A DNA stretch of 64,000 bases. Origin: an uncultured Pseudomonadota bacterium (lineage in GTDB: Bacteria; Pseudomonadota; Gammaproteobacteria; Burkholderiales; JALYOK01). A program made the position numbers and the translations under genes. Every line of letters begins with the position of its first letter. Within the stretch, counting starts at the first letter, position 1. This document shows positions 9,706 to 19,973 of this stretch, piece by piece. The stretch is taken from the NCBI GenBank assembly GCA_902826775.1, contig CADEHE010000006.1, forward strand, positions 118,233-182,232, read 5' to 3'. Below the pieces are notes generated by a model. The model was not told the origin of the DNA and did not search any database. It was given only the letters and a program-made list of their open reading frames with translations.

Positions 9706-10583
9706 TGCGCGGCCTCGGTGCAGTGCTCGGCGTATTGATCTTGTTGCTGGTGCTCGCGAGCCTCAGCTTATTCACTGTCGACCAGCGTGAAAAGGCCATC
9801 GTGTTTCAGCTCGGCAAAGTCCAGCGTGTCATCACCGAGCCGGGTCTGTACGCGAAGTTGCCGCTGATCGACTCGGTGCGCAAATTCGACGCGCGCATTC
9901 AAACCATCGATTTTCAAGATACCGATCGTTTCCTGACTTCGGAGAAGATCAACGTCATTGTTGACTCGTTTGTGAAGTGGCAAGTGGCGGATGTGCGCCA
10001 GTATTTCGTCAGTGTCGGCGGCGAACCTGAGCGCGCGGCAAACCGCCTGATGCGCACGGTCAATAATGATATTCGTGATGAGTTCGGCAAGCGCACCGTG
10101 CATGATGTCGTCTCTGGCGAGCGCGAGAAAATCATGGATATCCTGCGTCAAAAAGCCGATGAAGATGGCAAGAAGATTGGCGTGCGTGTGCTCGATGTGC
10201 GCATCAAACGTGTCGAGCTTACACCCGAGTCGAGCGAGACCGTATATAAACGGATGCGCGCGGAACGGTCCAAAGTTGCGGCGGATTTTCGTTCCACCGG
10301 TGCCGCCGAATCCGAGCGCATCCGCGCCGATGCCGACCGGCAGCGCGAAGTCATCATCGCGGAAGCCTACCGCGACGCGCAGCGCATCAAAGGTGAAGGT
10401 GATGCCAAGGCGTCGGCGATCTACGCGACCGCGTTCAGCAAGAATCCGGAGTTCTACGCCTTCTATCGCAGTTTGGACACCTACCTGAAGAGCTTCCAGA
10501 ACAAGAGCAACGTGCTGCTGCTTGATCCGAATTCGGATTTCTTCAAGTACTTGAAGAGCCCGAACCCCGGCGCGAGCAAATAA
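9705..10583 (+). CDS. hflC: HflC, FtsH protease modulator subunit
   Basis: Partner of HflK in the HflKC complex. The product is 292 residues, with an N-terminal transmembrane anchor (about residues 2-20), then an SPFH domain starting FTVDQREKAIVFQLGKVQ and a helical region rich in Arg/Glu/Ala (about 175-245) expected to form the coiled wall of the cage. The ATG at 9705 overlaps the last base of hflK. DUF2065 follows after 10 bases. Confidence 0.96.
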   Translation: MRGLGAVLGVLILLLVLASLSLFTVDQREKAIVFQLGKVQRVITEPGLYAKLPLIDSVRKFDARIQTIDFQDTDRFLTSEKINVIVDSFVKWQVADVRQYFVSVGGEPERAANRLMRTVNNDIRDEFGKRTVHDVVSGEREKIMDILRQKADEDGKKIGVRVLDVRIKRVELTPESSETVYKRMRAERSKVAADFRSTGAAESERIRADADRQREVIIAEAYRDAQRIKGEGDAKASAIYATAFSKNPEFYAFYRSLDTYLKSFQNKSNVLLLDPNSDFFKYLKSPNPGASK

Positions 10584-10593
10584 CCTCGCGCGT

Positions 10594-10788
10594 ATGCTGT
10601 CCCAGTGGATGCTCGCGCTCGGCCTTATGCTGGTGCTGGAGGGCTTGCTGCCGTTTGCCATGCCGACGGCTTGGCGAACGGCGTTCCGCAAGATTACCGA
10701 TATGAGCGACGGGCAGATCCGCTTCGTTGCCCTGATCGCGATCATCGGCGGCATGGCGCTCGTATTCGCATTTCTGCCCGAAGCGTAG
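10594..10788 (+). CDS. DUF2065 (YjeT-like) small inner-membrane protein
   Basis: A 64-residue protein with two predicted transmembrane helices (about residues 4-22 and 44-62) separated by a short basic cytoplasmic or periplasmic loop. The pattern LGLMLVLEGLLPFAMP followed by a MSDGQIR stretch is characteristic of the DUF2065/YjeT family, which sits next to hflC in many proteobacteria. Function is unknown; a link to HflKC is suggested only by conserved position. It lies 21 bases before hisZ. Confidence 0.85.
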   Translation: MLSQWMLALGLMLVLEGLLPFAMPTAWRTAFRKITDMSDGQIRFVALIAIIGGMALVFAFLPEA

Positions 10789-10809
10789 GCGGCGCTTTCC
10801 CCGCATCCC

Positions 10810-11976
10810 ATGGATAACTGGGCGCTACCGGAATACATCGAGGACGTCTTGCCGCCGCAAGCCTGGCGGCTGGAAACGTTGCGCCGCAGCGCGCTCGATG
10901 TGCTGCGCGGGCATGGCTATCAGTTAGTGATGCCACCCTTGCTTGAGTATCTCGAATCGCTGCTGGTGGGTACCGGTCACGATCTCGATCTCGCCACGTT
11001 CAAGCTAGTGGATCAGTTAAGCGGCCGCCATATGGGCGTGCGTGCCGACATTACGCCGCAAGCGGCGCGCATTGATGCGCACCTGATGAACCGGCGCGGC
11101 GTTGACCGGCTCTGCTACACCGGCAGCGTCCTGCGCACCAAGCCCGAGGGTTTGATGCGCACGCGAGAACCGTTTCAGGTGGGTGCCGAATTGTTCGGCC
11201 ACGGCGGCGTCGAAGGCGATGCCGAAATCCAGCAGCTCATGCTTGAAGTGCTGCAAGCATGCGGCATCAACGAAATCGTTCTGGACCTGGGGCACGTCGG
11301 TATTTTCGGCGCGCTGGCGCGCCATGCAGGGCTAGCCGAAGCGCATGAGCGCGAATTGTTCGAAGCGTTGCAGAGTAAGGACGCCGCGCAGGTCGCCGCT
11401 TCAGTGCAATCGCTGGATGCTGGCTTTGCGGCGGCTTTCCGGCGCTTAGGGGAGTTGAGCGGCGGCAGTGAAGTGCTGGAACAAGCGATGCAGACTTTGC
11501 CCGCTTTGCCCGAAGTGCGGGCGGCGCTCGATGATCTGCGGCATATCAGCGCATTGCTGCAGCGCGCCGCAGAGGGTGGCGTAAGAGTTACGTTTGACCT
11601 CGCCGAACTGCGCGGCTACGCGTATCACAGCGGCATGGTGTTCGCGGCGTATGCGCCCAGCTACGCCGATGCGGTCGCCAAGGGCGGGCGGTATGACGAA
11701 GTCGGCAAGGCGTTCGGACGCGCGCGCGCCGCCACTGGTTTCAGTCTCGATCTGCGCGAGATCGTCAATCACCTGCCGCCGGCCGATGCGCCGCGCACGA
11801 TACTGGCCCCGCGCAATGATGATGTAGGCCTGCGCGCGCTGGTGCTTGAATTGCGCAGCAAAGGCGAAGTTGTCGTGAATGATCTGCCCGGGCATGCGGC
11901 GCATTACGACGAGCTGGGTTGTGACCGGCGGCTGGTGCAAGAGAACGGGCGCTGGCACGTGCGAGCGATCAAATAA
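10810..11976 (+). CDS. hisZ: ATP phosphoribosyltransferase regulatory subunit HisZ
   Basis: HisZ is a catalytically inactive relative of histidyl-tRNA synthetase. With short-form HisG it makes the first enzyme of histidine biosynthesis and mediates feedback control. The 388-residue product has the class II synthetase-like core (LPPQAWRLETLRRSALDVL, DITPQAARIDAHLMNR, FQVGAELFGH, GYAYHSGMVFAAY) but no anticodon-binding domain, which separates it from the true HisS at 2283. Position between DUF2065 and purA is the usual betaproteobacterial order. hisG is not in the window. Confidence 0.94.
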   Translation: MDNWALPEYIEDVLPPQAWRLETLRRSALDVLRGHGYQLVMPPLLEYLESLLVGTGHDLDLATFKLVDQLSGRHMGVRADITPQAARIDAHLMNRRGVDRLCYTGSVLRTKPEGLMRTREPFQVGAELFGHGGVEGDAEIQQLMLEVLQACGINEIVLDLGHVGIFGALARHAGLAEAHERELFEALQSKDAAQVAASVQSLDAGFAAAFRRLGELSGGSEVLEQAMQTLPALPEVRAALDDLRHISALLQRAAEGGVRVTFDLAELRGYAYHSGMVFAAYAPSYADAVAKGGRYDEVGKAFGRARAATGFSLDLREIVNHLPPADAPRTILAPRNDDVGLRALVLELRSKGEVVVNDLPGHAAHYDELGCDRRLVQENGRWHVRAIK

Positions 11977-12008
11977 GGCTTGAACAAGCCCTCATGAGAT
12001 TTACATAA

Positions 12009-13310
<1,302 letters not shown>

Positions 13311-13329
13311 GGCCAAAGCGCAGTGTGGC

Positions 13330-14052
13330 TCAGCGCGATTGCGTGAGGGCTTCTCGCACCACGCCAGATCCGCTTAGCTCCGACATGACGGTCGGGGTGC
13401 CATAGAATCGAATGTCGCCCGAGCCGGAAATTGAAGCGCGCAGGTGCCGTGCGACGCTAACGAGCGCGTCGCCGCTACCAGCGATAGTAATGTTTGCGTC
13501 CTCGCTCGACAGGCGCGGCGACAAGTAATCCGTCGCGCCGGCGATCACCACTTTTTGCTTGAGCGCGCTGCCTTCCAGCGCCACGGTGCCCGATCCGTGC
13601 AGCCGGACCTCCAGCGCGCCAACATGCACGCGCTTGGCCGACGCAGCATAAGCGCCCAACAGTTTGAGCGCAAAGCTCGGCGTGGTTAATCCGTCTATGG
13701 CAATGCTGCCAGCGCCATGCCCTTCTATGGCATTCAAGCTCGGCGCCGTCACGTAAAAGCGAATCGGCTGTTGCGTGATAACCGGTTCACCGCTTGTTTC
13801 CAAATAAAGCGCATCGGCGCGAACGCGCGGGCGTAGTTGCGCGACAACGTGCGGCTCTGCCTCGATCATCAGCGAAACGCTCGCGCTTTGGACTACGTGC
13901 AGGTCGCCTGCAATTTTGATCGAGATGCTGTGGAAGCTCGAGACCGGGAATGACTGGCGGACGGTTTCGGCCCATGGCGTGGAGCAGCACAAGCCCATCG
14001 CGATAGCGGCGCTACGTAGCACTAGATGAGCGGCTGGTCGCATAGATGGCAT
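13330..14052 (-). CDS. Secreted DUF2807 (GIN-domain) beta-helix protein
   Basis: A 240-residue protein with an N-terminal signal peptide (cleavage near AWA, about residue 28) and a C-terminal region of short beta-strand repeats. The repeats have the DUF2807 pattern of alternating small and hydrophobic residues with G-G/G-S-G turns (for example LRASISGSGDIRFYG and LSGSGVV). Such domains are predicted right-handed beta-helices in the envelope of many Gram-negatives; function is unknown. It lies five bases after the CsgG-like gene and is probably the last gene of the minus-strand surface cluster. A second in-frame ATG lies three codons downstream. Confidence 0.75.
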   Translation of the reverse strand: MPSMRPAAHLVLRSAAIAMGLCCSTPWAETVRQSFPVSSFHSISIKIAGDLHVVQSASVSLMIEAEPHVVAQLRPRVRADALYLETSGEPVITQQPIRFYVTAPSLNAIEGHGAGSIAIDGLTTPSFALKLLGAYAASAKRVHVGALEVRLHGSGTVALEGSALKQKVVIAGATDYLSPRLSSEDANITIAGSGDALVSVARHLRASISGSGDIRFYGTPTVMSELSGSGVVREALTQSR

Positions 14053-14057
14053 CCATT

Positions 14058-15179
14058 CTACGATTTATTTTCCGCTCCAGGCTTCGGCCGCTGCAACGGA
14101 ATATTGACGTACAGGTTCACGAACAGCTTGGCATCAAGGTAGTCTTGCGACCGTTCGAAGCCGAAATGCCGCACGACTTCGTCCAAAGCGCGCTTGGTCT
14201 TTTCGTCCAACACGCCGTTTTCCTTAAGCGCGAAACCATAGTCGTTGAGCGTGTCTTTCAGCCACTTCACCTTGGTGGCTTGGTCCTGGGCAAGGTAGCG
14301 CTTTTCCAGCGTCGCCAGCACAACACGGTCGGCTTTGCCGTTTGGCACGCAGCGCCAATACGGCGTTGCCGTGTAGCGTCCCAGTAGCTCGAGCACGCTC
14401 AGCTCCACCAGCAGGCGCAGCGCGCCGTGCCGGCCTTGCAAATACTTGGTGCTGCCGTAAACACCGAAGCCTGAGCCGTAGATGGCGAAGTCGAAAGATT
14501 GCTCGAAGGTTTCGTTCAGCACGCGAATCGTGTTGGCGGCCTGCATCTTGGGCAACATGACTTGCTTCTCAAAGTCCACGAGATTCAAGTCCAGCGTAAG
14601 GTCAGACAGCGTGCTCGTGGCTTTGCGTTCGAACGCCGCATCCGTTTCGCCGCGGCCGCCCCCAAAAGTAACGTCCGCATCGTTCGCCCGACCTGCGCTC
14701 GCCAGCGCGCGATCGAACTGCGTGATCGCGCCGGTTATCAGTACGTCCGGCAATGTCAGCGACAGATTGGCGCCTTGTTGCGCGTGCGCCAATACATACT
14801 CAGGCTGGAACGGCACATACACCACGCGTTCGCCGATGCGATTGATGGCGCTGCGCATCATCTCGGTGATGTCGTGCGGCAGCTCCGAACCGACCAAGGG
14901 ATGCGACAGCCCGGTTGCATCGCTGATGTTGCGCGTCTGCACATACAATGTCTTGCCGGACTGGCGGTAGAGTTCCAGTAAGGTGCCGAACTTGTCGAGT
15001 GCGGTGCTGTACTGCGTCAATGCATCGCGCGGCGCTTCGGCGCCGGCACTCTTCTGTTGGAGCAAGGCGCGCGCGTCGCGCTCCGTGTGAGCGGTGGTGG
15101 CGCAACCCGTGGCGAGCAGGCCGGCCAACACTAAGCCAGCGCTGCAGGCAGCGAGCGTTCCGAAAGAGCGAATCAGCAT
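14058..15179 (-). CDS. CsgG/HfaB-like outer-membrane lipoprotein with peptidoglycan-binding-like C-terminus
   Basis: A 373-residue lipoprotein with lipobox LATGC (acylated Cys about residue 26). The region of about residues 60-290 has features of the CsgG/HfaB family: a long helix-rich start, ITGAITQFD, a series of amphipathic strands (LTLDLNLVDFEKQ, ANTIRVL) and a C-terminal LRLLVELSVLELLGRY stretch. CsgG forms the nonameric outer-membrane channel that exports curli subunits; HfaB anchors the Caulobacter holdfast. Residues of about 300-345 resemble a peptidoglycan-binding domain 1 repeat (NDYGFALKENGVLDEKTKRAL), which curli CsgG lacks. The gene is two bases downstream of a small secreted protein. 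Export of the adjacent beta-repeat proteins is an inference. Confidence 0.7.
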   Translation of the reverse strand: MLIRSFGTLAACSAGLVLAGLLATGCATTAHTERDARALLQQKSAGAEAPRDALTQYSTALDKFGTLLELYRQSGKTLYVQTRNISDATGLSHPLVGSELPHDITEMMRSAINRIGERVVYVPFQPEYVLAHAQQGANLSLTLPDVLITGAITQFDRALASAGRANDADVTFGGGRGETDAAFERKATSTLSDLTLDLNLVDFEKQVMLPKMQAANTIRVLNETFEQSFDFAIYGSGFGVYGSTKYLQGRHGALRLLVELSVLELLGRYTATPYWRCVPNGKADRVVLATLEKRYLAQDQATKVKWLKDTLNDYGFALKENGVLDEKTKRALDEVVRHFGFERSQDYLDAKLFVNLYVNIPLQRPKPGAENKS

Positions 15180-15181
15180 GG

Positions 15182-15559
15182 TCAGTGCCTGCGCACGGAT
15201 ATGACCCGGCCGCGGATCGCGCCGCGCTGCACGATGATGTTGATGTCGCCGCGCACGTCGCCAACGATGTCGGGACTGGCAATGTTGATATCCCCGCTCG
15301 CGTCGTCGCGCAAACGGCTGTCGCCATCGTCAAGGCTGAGCAGTCCGCTCTCCAGGCCGCGCATGCTGCGATATAGCGCGCGCTTGGCTTGACTCGACGC
15401 CAAGGTGCCATAGAAGCTTGAGTTGTGGGGCGGATCGGGTTCTTTGGCGATTTCAGCCGTGTAGGAGCCGAGGGGTTTTTGATAGTTCTCGTCCAATGCA
15501 TCCGCTTGGCGCAATGGCAAGATCGCTAGGGCAATGATTGCGGCGGCTCGTATCTTCAT
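15182..15559 (-). CDS. Small secreted protein with short beta repeats (possible fibre subunit)
   Basis: I place the start at ATG 15559 (MKIRAAAIIALAIL), which has AGGAG nine bases upstream and gives a clean signal peptide (about residues 1-20). A longer in-frame reading adds an unlikely leader. The mature protein of about 105 residues ends with repeated short strands (SGDINIAS, RGDINIIV, RGRVISV) like a beta-arch or beta-solenoid edge. No named domain is recognised. It lies two bases before the CsgG-like gene, so the two are translationally linked and the product is a plausible export client or periplasmic partner. Its role is not known. Confidence 0.6.
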   Translation of the reverse strand: MKIRAAAIIALAILPLRQADALDENYQKPLGSYTAEIAKEPDPPHNSSFYGTLASSQAKRALYRSMRGLESGLLSLDDGDSRLRDDASGDINIASPDIVGDVRGDINIIVQRGAIRGRVISVRRH

Positions 15560-15683
15560 CGCGAAGGACTCCTGTGGTGGAAACGTGCAGTGGTCTGAGG
15601 TAGATCTGCCTTGGGCGAAGCGCGTCACAGCCGGCGAGCGGAGTAACGCGCCTTGCCCTTGGTTGCATCAGGCACGAGCGAGA

Positions 15684-16007
15684 TTACTTGCCTACCACCA
15701 CCGAATTCGCGTTGATCTCGCCACCGCCGTAGTTCTCTATCTCGATGCCTTCGTTGTCGCTGATGGTTACGGTGCCGCTGACGTTGCCGTCACGCAAAAT
15801 GAGGGAGTTGACGTTAGTTTGTCCGGCACCGTCGATTGAGCCACCCTTGAATGGGCCGATGCCGATCGACCCTTGGCCGCCACCGGAGCGGATGTTGCTT
15901 GCTTTGTTGTTGGAAATGGTCACTGTTCCGGATATTTCCGGCGCGGCGCAGATTGCGGAGCTGAGAGTAATACCGGCAATCAAGAACACCTTTTTTGCTG
16001 CTTTCAT
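15684..16007 (-). CDS. Small secreted curlin-like beta-repeat protein
   Basis: A 107-residue protein with a clear signal peptide (about residues 1-21, cleavage near ICA) and a strong ribosome binding site (AGGAGA, seven bases before the ATG). The mature chain is about 85 residues, rich in Gly, Asn, Ser, Ile and Val. It carries two matching units, SGTVTISNNKASNI and SGTVTISDNEGIEIEN, roughly 50 residues apart, with a glycine-rich linker between them. This layout resembles bacterial amyloid or curlin-type subunits, although the curlin consensus (S-X5-Q-X-G-X-G-N) is absent. With a CsgG-like gene two genes downstream, it is the best candidate for the exported fibre protein. Confidence 0.6.
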   Translation of the reverse strand: MKAAKKVFLIAGITLSSAICAAPEISGTVTISNNKASNIRSGGGQGSIGIGPFKGGSIDGAGQTNVNSLILRDGNVSGTVTISDNEGIEIENYGGGEINANSVVVGK

Positions 16008-16083
16008 ACTGATCTCCTATGGAGTTTAAAGAGTGCGGCTAACCGCCGCGGGGCATGTCCACCTCGACTTCGAGGCGCAACAA

Positions 16084-16776
16084 TTACGATGTCTGTATCG
16101 CTCTGAACTGCACGCGCCGATTCTCGGCGGCGAAGCGGTTGTTGCGGTTAAGTGGCGCGTTTGCGCCTAAACCCAGAGCTACCAGCCGGTCGGCTGCGAT
16201 CGCATGAGTCCGCACCAAGTAGCGTTTCACGCTGATGGCGCGCCGCTGTGAGAGGCGCAAGTTGTGGGCGGCATTGCCGCGCGCATCCGTATGGCCCTCG
16301 ATGAGGATTCTGCTGCTGCCGCGCGTAAGCTTGATGCCCGCGGCGACGGCATCGAGCGCAGCCAATGAGCGCGGGGATAAGCGCGCCGAGTTGTGCGAAA
16401 ACTCGACCGCGAGCGCTAGTGCCGACGCTGGCGCGGGTTGACCGGTTGTGTCCGTGCGTGCGGCCAAGGTCGCTTGGCGCGCGGGCCGATGCAGACGCGC
16501 TTGCCATGACCGAACGGCGGCTTGCGCGGCAGCATTGATGCGCTCCTCACGTAGATCTCGGCCCACATCGATTGAGTCTGAAGCAGGCGCTTGATGCAAG
16601 TTTCGATGCAACCCGCGTGTTGTCGTTGTGAACGTATGCGATGGATCGAGAATGCGTGCCACGACGTATGGATTGGGGATCGCGCCGGCGCTGTACACGC
16701 GCACAGTTGCGGCCGCCAAGCCTTGCGCAAGCGTTCCCATGCCAATAACCAACAACGTCAGTACGATCCGTACCAT
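16084..16776 (-). CDS. OmpA-family peptidoglycan-binding protein
   Basis: A 230-residue exported protein with a signal peptide (about 1-22) and a C-terminal OmpA domain (about 120-228). The peptidoglycan-binding signature is clear: EGHTDARGNAAHNLRLSQRRA, including the Asp and Arg that contact diaminopimelate. The N-terminal half (about 25-110) matches no family I recognise and is too short for a beta-barrel, so the protein is likely a soluble or anchored periplasmic tether. It lies 88 bases downstream of the WD40-caspase gene on the same strand. Confidence 0.82.
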   Translation of the reverse strand: MVRIVLTLLVIGMGTLAQGLAAATVRVYSAGAIPNPYVVARILDPSHTFTTTTRGLHRNLHQAPASDSIDVGRDLREERINAAAQAAVRSWQARLHRPARQATLAARTDTTGQPAPASALALAVEFSHNSARLSPRSLAALDAVAAGIKLTRGSSRILIEGHTDARGNAAHNLRLSQRRAISVKRYLVRTHAIAADRLVALGLGANAPLNRNNRFAAENRRVQFRAIQTS

Positions 16777-16864
16777 TCGACTCTCCTTCGCCTGCCGGTT
16801 GCTGATCGAGGGCGATCAGCCCAACCAGGTTCGAAATCTGAGTCACGGCGGGACGCCGTCAGGT

Positions 16865-19819
16865 TCAATGCAATTGTTTTCGGTTCTGCGCGGGGAGGGT
16901 GGGTTTGCTGATCGGCATATCGCGCAAATGCGGCGGTGCGATCAACTGCGGTGTTTGCGGACCCAAGAGCGGGTCGCGCTGCTCTCCCACCGCAGCGCGC
17001 GCGTAGTCGAACAACTCCTGCAATTGCACGAAACCGTCGCCGTTCACATCGGATGCGCCCGCCAATCCTTCTAGCACGGCATGGGTGAACAGACCGTGTT
17101 TCGATACTTCGTATTCTTGCGAATCTTCCGTGCCTTGCGCTGCCACCATCAATGCAAACTGCGATGCGGCCGAGCGCTTCGCCAAAGAGTGCGCGTCGAA
17201 GGTGCCCTCGATGTTGCTGGCTTGGCAGGTGTCGACGATCAAGAGACGGCGCCCTGGGCTATTTCTTAAAGCGTCGAAGAACGCGGTCCAAGCGATCAAC
17301 GAATTGCCTTTGGGGGCGTTGCCACGCAGCAAATCTTGCACGTCGCTCCAAGCGGCATCGCTTGGCACGAAGTAGTAGTTGCCCGCGGTGTCGCTGATGC
17401 CGTGCGCGGCAAGGAAAACGATGACGGTGTCGCGCGCGCCGGCGTCTTTGATGAATTCGAGCGCCGCAAGTACGGCCGCGCGCCGCGGCTTCTCCGTGGT
17501 TTCATCAGTCAGTATGCGCGCGCGCACTGAAGCGAACAGCGGTTTGGCGTGCCGCTCCATGCTTGCAGCGATCTCGCGGGCGTCATTCGCAGCGAAGCGC
17601 AGGGCGTACTTGCCCGGCAAGTTCGGGAATTGATTGACGCCGATGGCGAGTATGTAGAGATTGCCGCGCGCAGGTGTTGTGCCGGGCGGTGAGGCGAAGT
17701 CAATCGAAGTTTCCTTGATCGCCATGGCGGCGCCGTTAAACACTTCAACGCGCACGTTGTTCTGCAATGCTGTCAACTCGAGTTCGATATTGCGCACGAA
17801 ACTATCGGTATCCGCGCCTTGTAGTGTCCGCTCGCGTGCCGGTGTCACTGGGATTTGGTTGACGAAGACACTGTAGTCGCGCATAGGCAGAGCTGTTTTG
17901 CGGGCGCTGATACGCAGGCTGGCGTGGCCGGGTGAGCCCGGTTCCAGGGCGCGCGTTTCCAGTTCGATGCGCGGCGGCGCAATCAAAGCCAGGTCGGCGA
18001 TGTCGAAGCCGGCATTGTCTGACAAGGGCTGCGGCAAGGCGTCATGCTGCTGACGGAAGTGTGCCAGCACGCGATCCGGCCGGTAGAGCAAGCGCTCGAA
18101 TTGAACCGCCCGGAAGAAGTCCGGCGCTATCTCCTTGCCGCGATTGAGCTGCCAACCGATGTAGGTATCGCCGAGCGGAGAGGACATGTAGTAGCCCTGC
18201 GGGGTCCAGCAGATCCAGTCGCTGGACTGCGCATGCACGAATAAGGCTAGAACCTCGACACCATCACGCATGCGGAACCAGCGAATCGTGCCGTCGGACA
18301 GGGCTGCGATCGCGAACCGGTTGTCGCCGCTAATCGTCACTGTTCGCGCGACCGAGCTGAGCGGGCGCATCCACTGCAAGTTCAAGCTGCGGTCGTAAAG
18401 GCGCAGTGCCCATTCGGTGCCGAGCAATAGCGCGCTCTCATCGGACGCGATCGCATAGGTACGGGACATTTCGTAGTTCTCCAACGGGAGCACTTTGCCA
18501 TTGACTTGCGGCCGGTAGTGGTTGTGCCAGTCGGCGATCGAGAAGAACGCAGATTGCTGTAGTGCTGGTCGCAGTTGGCTCAGCTGTGATTGAGCCGGCA
18601 CGCTTGAAGGTTCGTTGACAGCGAAGTAGAACGATGTCCCGTTCTCTCGCGGCAGATCAAACTGAATCAAACTACCATCATTGTTGACGTGCAATTGCGC
18701 CGTACCAGTCCCCCAATCGAGCGAGTTGGAAGGGCGCAATACAGGCGCTGCGCCTTTGGCGGCGAGCATGCCAATAGCCGGATCTTCGGCGACAAATAAG
18801 ATGCCGCCTGCTGCCAGCGTCGCAAAGTCGGCAAGCCTTTGGCGCACTACGGGTACTTTGGTAAGCCCGCCACGCCCGCCGCTGCTCCAGCAGTAGATTG
18901 GGTTTTGGTCTGGTCCGCGATAGTCGCCGCCCGCGCAAATACTTTCGCCATCGTGCGTCCAAGCAAGTGCCGGAAGAGTAGCTTGGTCTCGCATATTGCG
19001 CAGATCAGGGGTGGTCAACAAGCTTAGATCGCGCGAAGAGACAACCACCACCGCTGCAGCGTCGCTGAAACCGACCGCGAGGCGCGTGCCATCGGGCGAA
19101 TAGCGAATGGTGGCCGGCTTGTCGCCCGCCGCCAGGCGCTTGCGGGCATGAAGCTTGAGCTCGGCCGTGTAAACGCGGATGAATCCGTCCAAGGACGAAA
19201 CTGCGAGGTTGCCGGCGCGATCGAAATCCAGTTCGACCACCTTGTCGCCATAGGCGGCGTCGCGTGCAACCACTTTGAACTCGGGCAGGGCCAACACAAA
19301 CAGTCCCCCTTTGCCCTGCAAACCGACGGCGAGATAGCGGCCATCTGGCGAGTAAGCCAAACTGCCGATCACATTCGGGAAACCGCTCAAGCGGCGCAAC
19401 AGCGTGCCCGTTGCCGCGTCGATAAGATAGACCGAGCCGCGCAACTCCCAGTCCCATCCAGTCCAACCGCCAGCGGCGACGGTGTTGCCCTGCGGCGCGA
19501 TCGCCACTGCGAACAGCTGACCCTCATTGCCTGGATTGGCAGGCACGCGATGCGTCGCCATCAACTCGATCTCGGGCAACCGCCACACGCGCAGTGTCTT
19601 GTCGTCCGCGACGGTGACAGCGCGACTGCGCGTCTGATCAACGGCAAGCTTGCGGATCAAACCGGTGTGCATTCCGGTTTCGATCTGCAACATCGGTAGC
19701 GCGGTGGGTTGGGCGCTGTTAACGATTTGCGCAAACAAGCCCACGGCAAAGATTAGAACGCGCAGCACTTTAACTAACCGATTGCGATCGATCGGACAAG
19801 CTCCCAGAGCTGGTGACAC
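16865..19819 (-). CDS. Secreted WD40-repeat/caspase-like (C14) peptidase
   Basis: A 984-residue protein with a hydrophobic N-terminus (about 17-35) that looks like a signal peptide or anchor. A WD40-type propeller follows (about 40-570, with blades such as LRVWRLPEIE, YSPDGRYLAVG, YSPDGTRLAVG and IRWFRMRDG), then a linker. The C-terminal caspase domain (about 721-950) has the catalytic His in FLAAHG (His806) and Cys in VDTCQAS (Cys865), both intact. A D-V-N-G-D-G-F-V-Q-L-Q-E loop (924-935) fits an EF-hand calcium site. Bacterial orthocaspases cleave after basic residues; the substrate here is unknown. The annotated start is GTG 19819; a nearer GTG just before the hydrophobic stretch is possible. 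It lies among surface-protein genes. Confidence 0.85.
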   Translation of the reverse strand: MSPALGACPIDRNRLVKVLRVLIFAVGLFAQIVNSAQPTALPMLQIETGMHTGLIRKLAVDQTRSRAVTVADDKTLRVWRLPEIELMATHRVPANPGNEGQLFAVAIAPQGNTVAAGGWTGWDWELRGSVYLIDAATGTLLRRLSGFPNVIGSLAYSPDGRYLAVGLQGKGGLFVLALPEFKVVARDAAYGDKVVELDFDRAGNLAVSSLDGFIRVYTAELKLHARKRLAAGDKPATIRYSPDGTRLAVGFSDAAAVVVVSSRDLSLLTTPDLRNMRDQATLPALAWTHDGESICAGGDYRGPDQNPIYCWSSGGRGGLTKVPVVRQRLADFATLAAGGILFVAEDPAIGMLAAKGAAPVLRPSNSLDWGTGTAQLHVNNDGSLIQFDLPRENGTSFYFAVNEPSSVPAQSQLSQLRPALQQSAFFSIADWHNHYRPQVNGKVLPLENYEMSRTYAIASDESALLLGTEWALRLYDRSLNLQWMRPLSSVARTVTISGDNRFAIAALSDGTIRWFRMRDGVEVLALFVHAQSSDWICWTPQGYYMSSPLGDTYIGWQLNRGKEIAPDFFRAVQFERLLYRPDRVLAHFRQQHDALPQPLSDNAGFDIADLALIAPPRIELETRALEPGSPGHASLRISARKTALPMRDYSVFVNQIPVTPARERTLQGADTDSFVRNIELELTALQNNVRVEVFNGAAMAIKETSIDFASPPGTTPARGNLYILAIGVNQFPNLPGKYALRFAANDAREIAASMERHAKPLFASVRARILTDETTEKPRRAAVLAALEFIKDAGARDTVIVFLAAHGISDTAGNYYFVPSDAAWSDVQDLLRGNAPKGNSLIAWTAFFDALRNSPGRRLLIVDTCQASNIEGTFDAHSLAKRSAASQFALMVAAQGTEDSQEYEVSKHGLFTHAVLEGLAGASDVNGDGFVQLQELFDYARAAVGEQRDPLLGPQTPQLIAPPHLRDMPISKPTLPAQNRKQLH

Positions 19820-19973
19820 CGCACCCCGATCCCAACCTTACCGCCAAAAGGAGCCAAGAGGGGAAGCAGAGGCTTCGCTCGCCATGCTAGGGGTAGGGGT
19901 TCGTGTTCGGGATACTCGACGATCCATTTCACGTGCAAAGGTGGACGTCAATACCAAGAATCTCGCCGATCCG

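Noticed and set aside
9768..10838. 356-codon minus-strand frame opposite hflC and DUF2065
   Set aside because: It is fully antisense to conserved genes, has no ribosome binding site or recognisable domain, and arises from high-GC codon bias.
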